Shown here one piece after another: positions 55,385 through 63,916 of a DNA stretch of 64,000 nt (position 1 is its first letter; each line of letters begins with the position of its first letter). The position numbers and the translations under genes were made by a program. Origin of the DNA: CAMTWZ01 sp041749075 (GTDB taxonomy: Bacteria > Bacteroidota > Rhodothermia > Balneolales > HLUCCA01). The DNA lies in contig JBGTBY010000024.1 of assembly GCA_041749075.1 (NCBI GenBank), positions 43,657-107,656 of the forward strand. Direction: 5' to 3'. The notes under the pieces are model-generated. The model was not told the origin of the DNA and did no database searches. It worked only from the letters and a program-made list of their open reading frames with translations.

Positions 55385-55936
55385 ATGATGACATCCGACG
55401 AACCACTCAAAATCTGGGACATCGTCCGTGAAGATACGGAACTCACCTTACCGATTCTCAGGATGAAACGGCGGCGAATGCGTCGGCCATCCGACGGCAA
55501 AGAAGGGGATTTCTTCATCGCCGAAGCACCGTTGTGGGTCAATGTGATCGCGATCACAGCGGATGGGATGGTGGTGCTCGTGGAACAGTATCGGCACGGA
55601 ATCCACGACATTTCGTTGGAAGTGCCCGGCGGTGTGGCGGATGGGGAAGGAAGCGGGATGGATGCGGCCAAGCGCGAGCTCGCCGAAGAAACCGGCTACA
55701 GCAGCGGGAGGTGGACCTTCCTCGGATCGGTCTCGGCCAACCCGGCCATCTTCAATAATCGATGCGAAATCTACCTGGCCGAAGACTGCGTGCGAACGCA
55801 AGAGCAGGACTTGGATCCGTTCGAGGAGATCCGGGTCGTGCTAAAAACCGAGAGCGATTTCCTGGATGCGGTGCGGAAGGGGGAGATTCATCACTCGTTG
55901 GCTGTGGCGGCGGTGGGGTTGTGGAAGATTAGGTAG
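55385..55936 (+). CDS. NUDIX hydrolase (ADP-ribose pyrophosphatase type)
   Basis: A 183-residue hydrolase. The nudix box is GGVADGEGSGMDAAKRELAEETGY. It fits GX5EX7REUXEEXGU with one extra residue before the RE. The region upstream (VVLVEQYRHGIHDISLEVPGG) is typical of ADP-ribose/nucleotide-sugar pyrophosphatases. It is the last gene before the A/T-rich island. Confidence 0.88.
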   Translation: MMTSDEPLKIWDIVREDTELTLPILRMKRRRMRRPSDGKEGDFFIAEAPLWVNVIAITADGMVVLVEQYRHGIHDISLEVPGGVADGEGSGMDAAKRELAEETGYSSGRWTFLGSVSANPAIFNNRCEIYLAEDCVRTQEQDLDPFEEIRVVLKTESDFLDAVRKGEIHHSLAVAAVGLWKIR

Positions 55937-56060
55937 TAGTTTATGCGTTTTGGCATTTAGGACCGTGAAAGAGTTTAGTTAGTAAAGTATTTTAGTTTAA
56001 TTTTCCACTTTAGCATTTAGCTCTATTTACAGTTTGCCTACAACACTTGGTTGAGTATTA
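55937..56060 (+). other. Left junction of the A/T-rich island
   Basis: A 124-base non-coding gap in which base composition switches from the G/C-rich host style to A/T-rich. It contains two similar words (GGCATTTAG and AGCATTTAG) about 50 bases apart, and must hold the promoter of the island operon. No integrase site, tRNA end or inverted repeat is visible. Confidence 0.6.
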
Positions 56061-57038
56061 ATGAAACTATATAAATCTGATAATGGAAGGCTAATAGTTG
56101 GTGATTCGGTTCAACTGCTTGGTAATGATTTAAGGGATGAACTGAGGGGTTCTGTGAACCTCATCATTACATCACCTCCTTTTCCATTGAATAACAAAAA
56201 GAAATACGGAAATGAGAAGGGAGAAGAGTATTTAAAGTGGTTTAATGACCTGGCGCCGATTTTCTCAGACCTCCTTACTAATGATGGATCGTTAGTAATT
56301 GAAATTGGAAACTCATGGGAACCAGAAAGACCTGTGCAATCATTATTGCATCTTGAATGTTTGTTTGGCCTAGTAAAGCATCCTAAAGCAAATCTGCGAC
56401 TAATTCAAGAATTTATTTGCTACAACCCTTCTAAACTGCCATCGCCAGCACAATGGGTAACTGTTAATCGCTTAAGGACTGTTGATAGTTATACTCATGT
56501 TTGGTGGCTTGCAAAAAATGACTTTCCCAAAGCTGACAACAGTAGGGTCTTAAGACCATACAGCAAAAGCATGGAACAACTTTTAAAAAAACAAAATTAC
56601 AACTCTGGTAAACGACCATCAGAACACAACATTAGTGAGAAGGGCTTTCTAAAGGACAATGGAGGAAGTATTGCCCATAATTTTTTTGAGTTAGAGCAAA
56701 TTGATAGTGAAAGAGATGTTAGGCTACCTCATAGTGTGCTGAGCTTTTCAAATACAATCTCAAATGATTTTTTCTTGACAAAATGCAGAGAAAAAAAAAT
56801 TGCACCCCACCCAGCAAGAATGTCGGGAGGTTTAGTAAATTTTTTTATTCAGTTTCTCACAGATACGAATGATGTAGTGTTAGACCCATTTTCTGGAAGC
56901 AATACAACAGGTTTTTGTGCAGAGAAATTAAAACGAAAGTGGTTGTCATTTGAAATAAAACCCGAGTATGTAAAGCAAGCAGTAATAAGATTTCAAGACC
57001 CTATTCTTAATTCTCCTTTAGTCAAAACATCCAAATGA
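56061..57038 (+). CDS. Site-specific DNA methyltransferase (N4-cytosine or N6-adenine)
   Basis: A 325-residue SAM-dependent methyltransferase. The catalytic motif ITSPPFP (residue about 36) precedes the SAM-binding motif DPFSGSNTTGFCAEKLKRKW (about 275-295), the beta-class order. SPPF-type motifs favour N4-cytosine, but N6-adenine is possible. It is the first of five co-directional island genes and overlaps the HerA-like gene by four bases. It may mark self DNA against the nucleases downstream. The sequence is far more A/T-rich than the neighbouring host genes, as expected for horizontally acquired DNA. Confidence 0.9.
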   Translation: MKLYKSDNGRLIVGDSVQLLGNDLRDELRGSVNLIITSPPFPLNNKKKYGNEKGEEYLKWFNDLAPIFSDLLTNDGSLVIEIGNSWEPERPVQSLLHLECLFGLVKHPKANLRLIQEFICYNPSKLPSPAQWVTVNRLRTVDSYTHVWWLAKNDFPKADNSRVLRPYSKSMEQLLKKQNYNSGKRPSEHNISEKGFLKDNGGSIAHNFFELEQIDSERDVRLPHSVLSFSNTISNDFFLTKCREKKIAPHPARMSGGLVNFFIQFLTDTNDVVLDPFSGSNTTGFCAEKLKRKWLSFEIKPEYVKQAVIRFQDPILNSPLVKTSK

Positions 57039-58114
57039 GCACAAGAGATAAAATCATAAACATACTTTCTATTGATCCATTGAAACATGGAAAACAAGCG
57101 GACCTTTTTGTTGGTCGCCCCTTTGCATTAGATTACAACAAGGCAATTGTTTTAGTGTGCGATGATGACAAGGAAAAAGTAAAAGGAATAGCACAAGGGA
57201 CTTTTCTTTTTGCCTTTTACGATAACGAAGAAACGGTTGAAGAAGCAATTTTATTAAGAGCATTAGCACCCGCCAAATTGCCTACAGACAGCGCCGTTAT
57301 CAGCTCGATGATTGAATATTACAAGGATAATTTGCCAACCTCAGGGAAGGCATCAAAACTTGACGACTTCACGCGATATGAATTTAGCTTTTCTGGACTT
57401 GAATGCAGAGTTCTTGGAACATTTTACAGAAATGCAGCAGGGAAAGTTGAGTTCGGTGCTGACTTAGAGAGTTTTTATTCATCACATCATTACAGCGTTT
57501 ACAAAGTGAATAAAGATGTTCTAGGTTTCATTGTCAACCAAAGAGATTCACCCGACATAATACCTGGGAACGATACAGAGTTTTCAATTGGCAATGTTAG
57601 ATATAGTTCAAGTTTACGCTTTCAGGGTAAAACAGAATCAGCAGAAGTTTACATTCATCCTGCCGACATGTTAGGAAAGAGAAGTGCTTTGTTTGGAATG
57701 ACACGAACAGGTAAATCAAACACTGTAAAGAAATTAATTGAAGCAACGGCACAAATTTCTTCAAAAGCAAAAAGCAAACTCACTGATAGCAAAAAAGAAG
57801 CATTAGAGGAAAACTTAAAATCTTTTGATGAGAGCGGATCTCCTAAATATTCTGTCGGTCAATTAATTTTTGACATCAATGGCGAATATGCTAACAAAAA
57901 CTTGCAGGACGAAGGAACAGCGATTTTTGAAAAATACAAAGCCACTACATTACGATATAGCATACTTGAAAAAGCTGACACTACTTTCAAAATAATGAAG
58001 GTTAATTTCTTTAAGGATATTGAAACAGGTTTCAGTTATATATGTTCAGCACTTGAAGACGACTCGGGAGATTACATTACAAGTCTAAAAGTGGTTGACT
58101 TTAGCAAACCCTAA
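57035..58114 (+). CDS. HerA-like ATPase, N-terminal portion (ends at an in-frame TAA)
   Basis: This 359-residue open frame holds an N-terminal HerA barrel-like region (HGKQADLFVGRPFALDY, then GFIVNQRDSPD). It also has the Walker A motif GMTRTGKSNTVKKLIEATAQ (about residue 225) and a HerA-type FDINGEYAN acidic motif. A TAA at 58112-58114 ends it after FSKP. The reading frame continues without another stop as FVDGEFNNEWTRYNK into the C-terminal portion to 59041, so the gene is one HerA of about 668 codons split by a single stop. A sequencing error, a recent nonsense mutation or readthrough are all possible. Confidence 0.82.
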   Translation: MSTRDKIINILSIDPLKHGKQADLFVGRPFALDYNKAIVLVCDDDKEKVKGIAQGTFLFAFYDNEETVEEAILLRALAPAKLPTDSAVISSMIEYYKDNLPTSGKASKLDDFTRYEFSFSGLECRVLGTFYRNAAGKVEFGADLESFYSSHHYSVYKVNKDVLGFIVNQRDSPDIIPGNDTEFSIGNVRYSSSLRFQGKTESAEVYIHPADMLGKRSALFGMTRTGKSNTVKKLIEATAQISSKAKSKLTDSKKEALEENLKSFDESGSPKYSVGQLIFDINGEYANKNLQDEGTAIFEKYKATTLRYSILEKADTTFKIMKVNFFKDIETGFSYICSALEDDSGDYITSLKVVDFSKP

Positions 58115-59041
58115 TTTGTTGATGGTGAGTTTAACAACGAATGGACTAGGTATAACAAAATTAAAGCTATTTATTCCTGTTGCCTAAACAAAGCAGGGTT
58201 TGCCGTGCCAACAGGGTTAAAGTTAAAATTCAAATGCGATGCAACACTCAAAAAAGTAGTTGACAGTAAATACAAATCAATTGACATTGACAACGGTGTA
58301 AGTGTTGATGAAGCAGAAAATTGGTTCTTGTGTGCCTGGGAGAACAGAACAGAAAAAGAATTTACTGCTTACAAACAGAAGCATGGTAAAGATTGGTTCA
58401 CTGATGAAATGAAAACTCTTATGGTTTTCTTGACAAAGAAAAAAGAAAATGGTCAATCTGTAAGTGGATTTGACAAGTTTAAAAGAGTTTCAAGAATGCA
58501 CACAAGCACTACTGATGCATCCTTTGAAGTTGATATTTTGAAGCATGTAAGAAACGGAGGAATTGTGATTATTGATCTGTCACAAGGAGACCCAATACTA
58601 CAACGAGTTTTCTCGGAAAGAATCTGTAAAAAAATATTCATTGATTCTATGTTGAGATTTACAGACGCTATTCCAAACAATTTCATTCAATTCTATTTTG
58701 AAGAAGCACACAATCTGTTTCCCAAAAAAGACGACAAAGATTTAAGCCAAATTTATAATCGCATTGCAAAGGAAGGAGCTAAATTAAATTTAGGAATGGT
58801 GTATGCGACACAAGAAGTAAGCTCAATAAGTTCAAACATTCTTAAAAATACGCAGAACTGGTTTATTGCTCACTTGAATAATGAGGATGAAATAAAAGAG
58901 TTGCGGAAATATTATGATTTTAATGACTTTGCAGATTCTTTAGTTCGGTTTAGTGCTAAGAACGATAAAGGATTTGTTAGAATGAAAACATATTCAAACC
59001 CTTTTGTTGTGCCCGTTCAAATAGATAAATTCTCAGTATAA
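58115..59041 (+). CDS. HerA-like ATPase, C-terminal portion after the in-frame TAA
   Basis: The same frame as the upstream half. The first in-frame GTG, at 58205, gives a 278-residue product that on its own lacks Walker A. It has the second acidic motif IQFYFEEAHNLFP, the NLGMVYATQEVSSIS sensor/Arg-finger segment and a C-terminal barrel strand set ending FVVPVQIDKFSV, all as in DUF87/HerA helicases. HerA forms hexameric rings that pump DNA and works with NurA, which is coded next (gap 3 bases). If the stop is genuine the ATPase is probably inactive. Confidence 0.8.
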   Translation, partial: FVDGEFNNEWTRYNKIKAIYSCCLNKAGFAVPTGLKLKFKCDATLKKVVDSKYKSIDIDNGVSVDEAENWFLCAWENRTEKEFTAYKQKHGKDWFTDEMKTLMVFLTKKKENGQSVSGFDKFKRVSRMHTSTTDASFEVDILKHVRNGGIVIIDLSQGDPILQRVFSERICKKIFIDSMLRFTDAIPNNFIQFYFEEAHNLFPKKDDKDLSQIYNRIAKEGAKLNLGMVYATQEVSSISSNILKNTQNWFIAHLNNEDEIKELRKYYDFNDFADSLVRFSAKNDKGFVRMKTYSNPFVVPVQIDKFSV

Positions 59042-59044
59042 GAA

Positions 59045-60385
59045 ATGGCATACAGCAGCAAATACGGTAAACGACCAGATGAGTTAGCAAGTAAATCTTC
59101 TCATTCTCATATCATAAATGATAAGGATGTAAAAGCTTTTATCAATGATTGTGAATATCCAAAAACAAAGGATGAAATTACTTTAGATCCTGCACTGATT
59201 GTTACAATTGAGTATCCCCCAAAAAACCCTATTGAACACATCATCGCTATTGATGGAAGCTATTCAACAGTTCCAGTAAAAAAAACCTTTCCTTCATCGC
59301 TTATAACTTTCTTTCAGTTCGGTGAACTTTTGTTGAACACAAAAGACCTTGACGAAATTTCAGAAATGCCATTCATCTCAAGAGAGGCAATGTCAAATAT
59401 TAAAGACCTTGAGCGGTCTAAGTTGGTACTGCCTACAAAGAATGTCGCCTACAGAAAGAATCTAACGCTTACTCATTCCATTAGAAGTACAATTTATGAG
59501 TTCTTTAAAAAGAGAGATGATGGAACGAATTTTTTAGAAACAATTCACTGGTTAATTTTCGAACTTTATGATTCTCCAACTGATGATTACAATCTTTCAA
59601 GTTGTCCTAACTGTTATGAAAGAAATATTACATTAAAGAGAACAGATTTCAATTCCGATTACATTTCACATTCTTGCAAGACTTGTAACCACGACATTTT
59701 AATTACTGATATTTTTCGTTTACATGAAGCGATTGATGATGAGTTAGGGGCTGAGGGAATCTTAGGCTACTTGACGAATTTAATTGAGCAGATGAATATT
59801 ATTCATACAATTAAAAGTATAAGAAACCTGAAACCTGATTTGCTCAATCATTTTTTATTTATCAAGGATGGACCACTTGCATTTTTTGGACAGACTGCAA
59901 ATATGCACGAGCCAGTTAGAAAGCTTTGCAATTTTCTATTTGCCAACAACAATTTATTCCTTGCTGGTTTGGAAAAGTCAGGAGCTTTTGTTGAGCATGC
60001 AGACGAAATTAAGGACTTGCTAAAACCTGGGGAAGTATTTCTTCTAAACAATAAACATATATACAGCTACATTCTGCCCAACGACCCCGACACACCAGAC
60101 CCTTATGCAAGAACTTCTTACTACAGTGCTAAATTTATTTTCAAATCTGCTGATGAAAGAATGTACGTGATTACAATTCCTGTTGAGAATGAGAACATAG
60201 TTCTTAATCCGCAAAAATCTGATTTCAGAAACCTAGATGTAATTCTTTGGAACATTGAAAAATTAAAATGTGATATGTATGACAACACTATTGTGCCTGT
60301 TGCACTTGCAAATAAATTAATTTCTCTTTCAGTTCATCCGAGTTCAGTCATTCTTGAAAAATTCGCAAAAGCCTTAATCAAATGA
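59045..60385 (+). CDS. NurA-domain nuclease with inserted zinc ribbon
   Basis: A 446-residue protein. The NurA-type metal motif HIIAIDGSYS lies near residue 75. A second acidic block is FLFIKDGPLAFFG (about 272-285), and a later LAGLEKSGAFVEHADE fits the domain. Between them is a zinc ribbon with CPNC (about 187-190) and CKTC (about 210-213). NurA is the nuclease partner of HerA for DNA-end processing, and HerA-NurA-like pairs occur in phage-defence operons. It overlaps the HNH-AAA gene by four bases. A more distant nuclease of the same fold is the alternative. Confidence 0.72.
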   Translation: MAYSSKYGKRPDELASKSSHSHIINDKDVKAFINDCEYPKTKDEITLDPALIVTIEYPPKNPIEHIIAIDGSYSTVPVKKTFPSSLITFFQFGELLLNTKDLDEISEMPFISREAMSNIKDLERSKLVLPTKNVAYRKNLTLTHSIRSTIYEFFKKRDDGTNFLETIHWLIFELYDSPTDDYNLSSCPNCYERNITLKRTDFNSDYISHSCKTCNHDILITDIFRLHEAIDDELGAEGILGYLTNLIEQMNIIHTIKSIRNLKPDLLNHFLFIKDGPLAFFGQTANMHEPVRKLCNFLFANNNLFLAGLEKSGAFVEHADEIKDLLKPGEVFLLNNKHIYSYILPNDPDTPDPYARTSYYSAKFIFKSADERMYVITIPVENENIVLNPQKSDFRNLDVILWNIEKLKCDMYDNTIVPVALANKLISLSVHPSSVILEKFAKALIK

Positions 60386-62613
60386 TATTCATTGATAGGA
60401 ACATTGTATCGATTCCCGAAGTTTTTAGTTCACGGGAAATGCATATTGCAAAGGAACGATTAGAGAAATTTTATACACGTTCAGTAGGTTCAAGGTCACA
60501 AGAAAGATATTCAAGACCATTTGAACCACAATTGACAAAAGAAATTAACAGTTCGTTACGATTTCTATTTAAGAGTAAATGCGCTTATTGCGAATTTCCA
60601 CTTCCCCCAGCGTCTATTACTGGAAATATTGATAACTTTCGACCAAAGAGCAATGCAAGAGGACTTGAAAAAAATTTTTCGAGCGAACATTATTGGTGGT
60701 TGACATACGAGTGGGAGAATCTGTACTACTCTTGCGAAAAGTGCAATAGGTATAAATCTAGTTGGTTTCCGGTTGAAGGGAAGAGGGTAAAACTGTTGAC
60801 ACCATTTGAAGAAACTCGGCTTAAAGAAAAGGCCCTACTGGTTGACCCATGTTTTGATAGACCTGAAGAACATTTAGTTTATGACGATAAAGGCAATGTA
60901 GATTTCCTAACGGCAAAAGGAAAAACTACAATCGGCATACTGAAATTGAATCGTGCAGATTTAGTTACTGCAAGACTGGAAACTATCAAATTACTTCGTC
61001 AAAGCTGTGAGAACATGTTACAACTTTGGAGTAAAAGGGGGAAAAGTAAAACCAAAATAAAAGCAATCGCATTCAAGTGGGAAGAGATCTTTACAAGTTA
61101 TTCTGATGAACCCTATTTGGCCATTCAAAGGCAATTTCTTTCTAAATGGTTAAATAATCATTCACATATACAAACTTATTTAGCCAATAAGCAATATGAT
61201 TATGAGGAACTGAAATCAATTAAATTGGAGGCTGTTGGTCTTACTAAAGCAATTCAAGAGATAAAACAATTTGATAAAGTAACTTTAGCAGATAGTGAGA
61301 AAGAATTGATTGAAGATTCAATTAACTTTGAGAACCTAAAACATGTTTACATAGAAAAGATTGTACTGAATAATTTCAAATGCTTCACAGACTTAACCAT
61401 AGACTTTAGCAATGACGAGTTTGATAGCAATTCAAAAACAGAACTTTTAACAGAACCATGGTTATTGTTTTTGGGAGAAAATGGAGTTGGCAAAAGTTCA
61501 ATCTTGAAAGCAATTACTATTGCATTGTGTGGTGATAAATATTTTGAAAAGCTTGGATTGGTAGCTTCCAGTTTGTTGCAACGAAATAAGAAAAACGGCT
61601 ATATCAATCTATTTCTAAAGGGAGAAGAAAAACCGATTGAGGTAAAGTTCGATAGCCGATTTATTACTTCAAGTATCAAAGACCCCAAAGCCAATTTGAT
61701 TGGATATGGTTCAGTAAGATTACTTCCAAAGGAAAGAAAACTCTCGCCCGAAAGATTTAAGCAAGGCGGAATTAAAGCCCAAAACTTATTCGATTATTCT
61801 GTTTCGCTTATCAACGCAGACAAATGGCTACTTGACCGAAATGAAGATGATTTTCAAAGAGCTGCTCTAACGCTAAAGGACTTGATGTTACTTGAATCTG
61901 ATATTGTATTAAAAAGAGATGCCACGGTTGGAAAAGTCTTTATTCAAAATGGAGATTCAACGCTAAACATTGATGAACTAAGTGATGGATACCAAAGTGT
62001 GTATGCCCTTGCAGTTGATATCATGGCATCATTCGTAAGTGAGAAGATAACTTATGACATTGCAGAGGGCATTGTTTTGATTGATGAAATTGGAACTCAC
62101 TTGCATCCAAGATGGAAAATGGAAGTTGTTTCGCAGTTAAGAAGAACTTTCCCAAGAATGCAATTTATCGTAACGACCCATGAGCCGCTTTGCTTGAGAG
62201 GTTTAAAGCAAGGAGAGGTTTCGGTTCTGACAAAAGACTGGGACAATAATATTTATGCAATAACCGATTTACCCGACCCTGCAACTTTAAGAGTTGACCA
62301 AATACTGACTTCGCCATTCTTTGGACTTCACAGCGCAGTTGATCCAGATACCGAAAAATTATTTGACGAGTATTATTCTCTTTTAGCAAAGGACATTTTA
62401 TCAAGCGAAGAAGAAAATCGAAAACTTGATTTGAGTGATAAAATTCCAAAGATGAAATACCTTGGTGATACACTCAGAGAAGAACTCGCTGTTTATGTCA
62501 TTGATGAACTATTGGCTAAGAAGAAAGAATCTTTCAAACTAGCTGAAATAAGAATAGAAGCGATAGAAAGAGTCAAGTCAATTTGGGAAACGATTAACAA
62601 CAAAAAAACATGA
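60382..62613 (+). CDS. HNH nuclease-AAA ATPase fusion, resembling Septu PtuB+PtuA in one chain
   Basis: A 743-residue fusion. The N-terminal HNH domain (about 60-130) has CAYCE, NIDNFRPKSN and NLYYSCEKCNRYK. The last cysteine pair forms the zinc finger of the PtuB-like HNH family. From about residue 322 an ABC/AAA_21-type ATPase follows, with Walker A FLGENGVGKSS (about 365), signature LSDGYQS (about 530), Walker B IVLIDEIGTHLHP (about 563) and the H-loop THEP (about 597). In Septu, PtuA (ATPase) and PtuB (HNH) are separate genes. Here they are one chain with HNH first. The frame is intact. Confidence 0.85.
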   Translation: MIFIDRNIVSIPEVFSSREMHIAKERLEKFYTRSVGSRSQERYSRPFEPQLTKEINSSLRFLFKSKCAYCEFPLPPASITGNIDNFRPKSNARGLEKNFSSEHYWWLTYEWENLYYSCEKCNRYKSSWFPVEGKRVKLLTPFEETRLKEKALLVDPCFDRPEEHLVYDDKGNVDFLTAKGKTTIGILKLNRADLVTARLETIKLLRQSCENMLQLWSKRGKSKTKIKAIAFKWEEIFTSYSDEPYLAIQRQFLSKWLNNHSHIQTYLANKQYDYEELKSIKLEAVGLTKAIQEIKQFDKVTLADSEKELIEDSINFENLKHVYIEKIVLNNFKCFTDLTIDFSNDEFDSNSKTELLTEPWLLFLGENGVGKSSILKAITIALCGDKYFEKLGLVASSLLQRNKKNGYINLFLKGEEKPIEVKFDSRFITSSIKDPKANLIGYGSVRLLPKERKLSPERFKQGGIKAQNLFDYSVSLINADKWLLDRNEDDFQRAALTLKDLMLLESDIVLKRDATVGKVFIQNGDSTLNIDELSDGYQSVYALAVDIMASFVSEKITYDIAEGIVLIDEIGTHLHPRWKMEVVSQLRRTFPRMQFIVTTHEPLCLRGLKQGEVSVLTKDWDNNIYAITDLPDPATLRVDQILTSPFFGLHSAVDPDTEKLFDEYYSLLAKDILSSEEENRKLDLSDKIPKMKYLGDTLREELAVYVIDELLAKKKESFKLAEIRIEAIERVKSIWETINNKKT

Positions 62614-62614
62614 T

Positions 62615-63499
62615 ATGATTTTTGTAGAAAGAAGTAGAGTTAAAGTCCCAGATATTTTGATTGACGAAACAAAAAAAGGGATGAAGGAAACCAAGAAGAA
62701 CACTGAGTATGCCGACGTTGGTGAATTTGAAAAAATGTCCTTTACTGCCTATAGGGAAGTAGATGTAAAAGAAGCATTAATAGAACTCTTCAACGGAAAG
62801 TGTGCTTATTGTGAAAGTAGATTTTTACATGTGTATTCAGGTGATGTGGAGCATTTTAGGCCTAAGGGAGAAATTGAAGAAGCATTTCCATCTAAAAAAC
62901 CAGGGTACTATTGGTTGGCGGCTGACTGGACAAACTTATTTCTTTCCTGCAGAAACTGTAATCAAAAACTTAAGCATCAAATCTTCGGTACACCGCAAAA
63001 AGTAACAATGGGTAAAATGAATCAATTCCCGTTGGACAATGGTTTTAAACACATTCAATCTCATAATAATTATCAAAAATTCTATTCCGATGAAGATCAA
63101 CAGAGATTACTAATTAATCCCTGTATCGAGAATCCTGAGATCTTTTTTCAGTACGAATCAATGGGTGTTATTAAGCCTAGAGTAGCAACTGGAAAAGAGT
63201 TCATAATGGCCGAAACTTCAATTGCTGTTTATGTTTTGCAACGAATGCCATTAGTTCAAATGCGAGAAAAAGTTCAAATTGAAATCAAGGCTCAAATGCA
63301 ACGGGTTCTTGAAGCTCTTACCAATCTAAATGATCATATGAATTCACCCGGACCTGCTAACAAGCGGGTTGTTTTGGACAAGGTTCTTAAAAGAGAATTA
63401 GTTCGTTTATTCATGTTCACAAACGACGAAGAGGAATACGCCGGCATGGCAAGGCAAATTATTGCAGACTTTATTAAAACATTCGATTATCCCCCATGA
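62615..63499 (+). CDS. PtuB-like HNH endonuclease
   Basis: A 294-residue HNH nuclease. CAYCES, GDVEHFRPKG and NLFLSCRNCNQKLKHQ match the HNH core of the fusion protein upstream. The N-termini also match (MIFVERSRVKVPD versus MIFIDRNIVSIPE), so the two HNH domains are related by duplication. It follows the fusion gene after one base. The stop TGA shares bases with the ATG of the zinc-ribbon pseudogene that begins the G/C-rich host DNA. Confidence 0.85.
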   Translation: MIFVERSRVKVPDILIDETKKGMKETKKNTEYADVGEFEKMSFTAYREVDVKEALIELFNGKCAYCESRFLHVYSGDVEHFRPKGEIEEAFPSKKPGYYWLAADWTNLFLSCRNCNQKLKHQIFGTPQKVTMGKMNQFPLDNGFKHIQSHNNYQKFYSDEDQQRLLINPCIENPEIFFQYESMGVIKPRVATGKEFIMAETSIAVYVLQRMPLVQMREKVQIEIKAQMQRVLEALTNLNDHMNSPGPANKRVVLDKVLKRELVRLFMFTNDEEEYAGMARQIIADFIKTFDYPP

Positions 63500-63806
63500 C
63501 TTGCCCCTCCTGCTCCACCGCCATCCGCTCATCGAACATCAACATCCACACCGATGTGGGACAGTGTTCGGCGTGCGGGTTTGTTTTCAGGGTGTCGGAG
63601 CAGTTGGATGGCGGCTCGGCCGAAGAGGGGTGTTGGTCGGGCGGCGCCCTGGGCGGCATCTATGGGACGTGAATCCCCTTCCTGCTGGGCGCGATCCTCT
63701 TTTGGAGCATCACCCTGATGGCGATCCCTCACTCGGCATTGGCACGATCGGTCGCAGCAAGCGTTTCGCTTGGGACGAGGTAGAATCGGTTGGTGTGAGG
63801 TTCTAA
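63496..63806 (+). pseudogene. Decayed zinc-ribbon membrane protein gene
   Basis: The first 58 codons read MTCPSCSTAIRSSN, then CSACGFVFRVSEQL (a two-knuckle zinc ribbon), then WSGGALGGIYGT before a TGA at 63670-63672. The same frame continues as IPFLLGAILFWSITLMAI, a membrane helix. The coding signal then shifts frame to GIGTIGRSKRFAWDEVESVG and ends at 63806. Intact FCB relatives, as I recall them, join these segments in one longer protein. So there are a stop, a frameshift and probably internal deletions. The start codon coincides with the end of the island. Confidence 0.75.
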
Positions 63807-63838
63807 ACACGGCCAAACTATTGTATTTTGGCAGGATA

Positions 63839-63916
63839 ATGGCAGACAAAGCATTCATAACGGTAGTGTTTCAAAAAGTGTGTCTGGAAGGGTCTCGATC
63901 GGCTTGTGAAGTTTAG
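63839..63916 (+). pseudogene. Possible gene start interrupted after about 7 codons
   Basis: An ATG at 63839 preceded by a GGCAGGA ribosome-binding-like sequence and TATTTTG at 63824-63830 begins MADKAFIT. The frame then enters a sequence that looks like an insertion-sequence end and stops at 63914-63916. It may be the remains of a gene cut by the element. Evidence is slight. Confidence 0.25.

Noticed and set aside
55937..56060. Integrase attachment site at the island's left edge
   Set aside because: No tRNA end, direct repeat shared with the right edge, or integrase gene was found.
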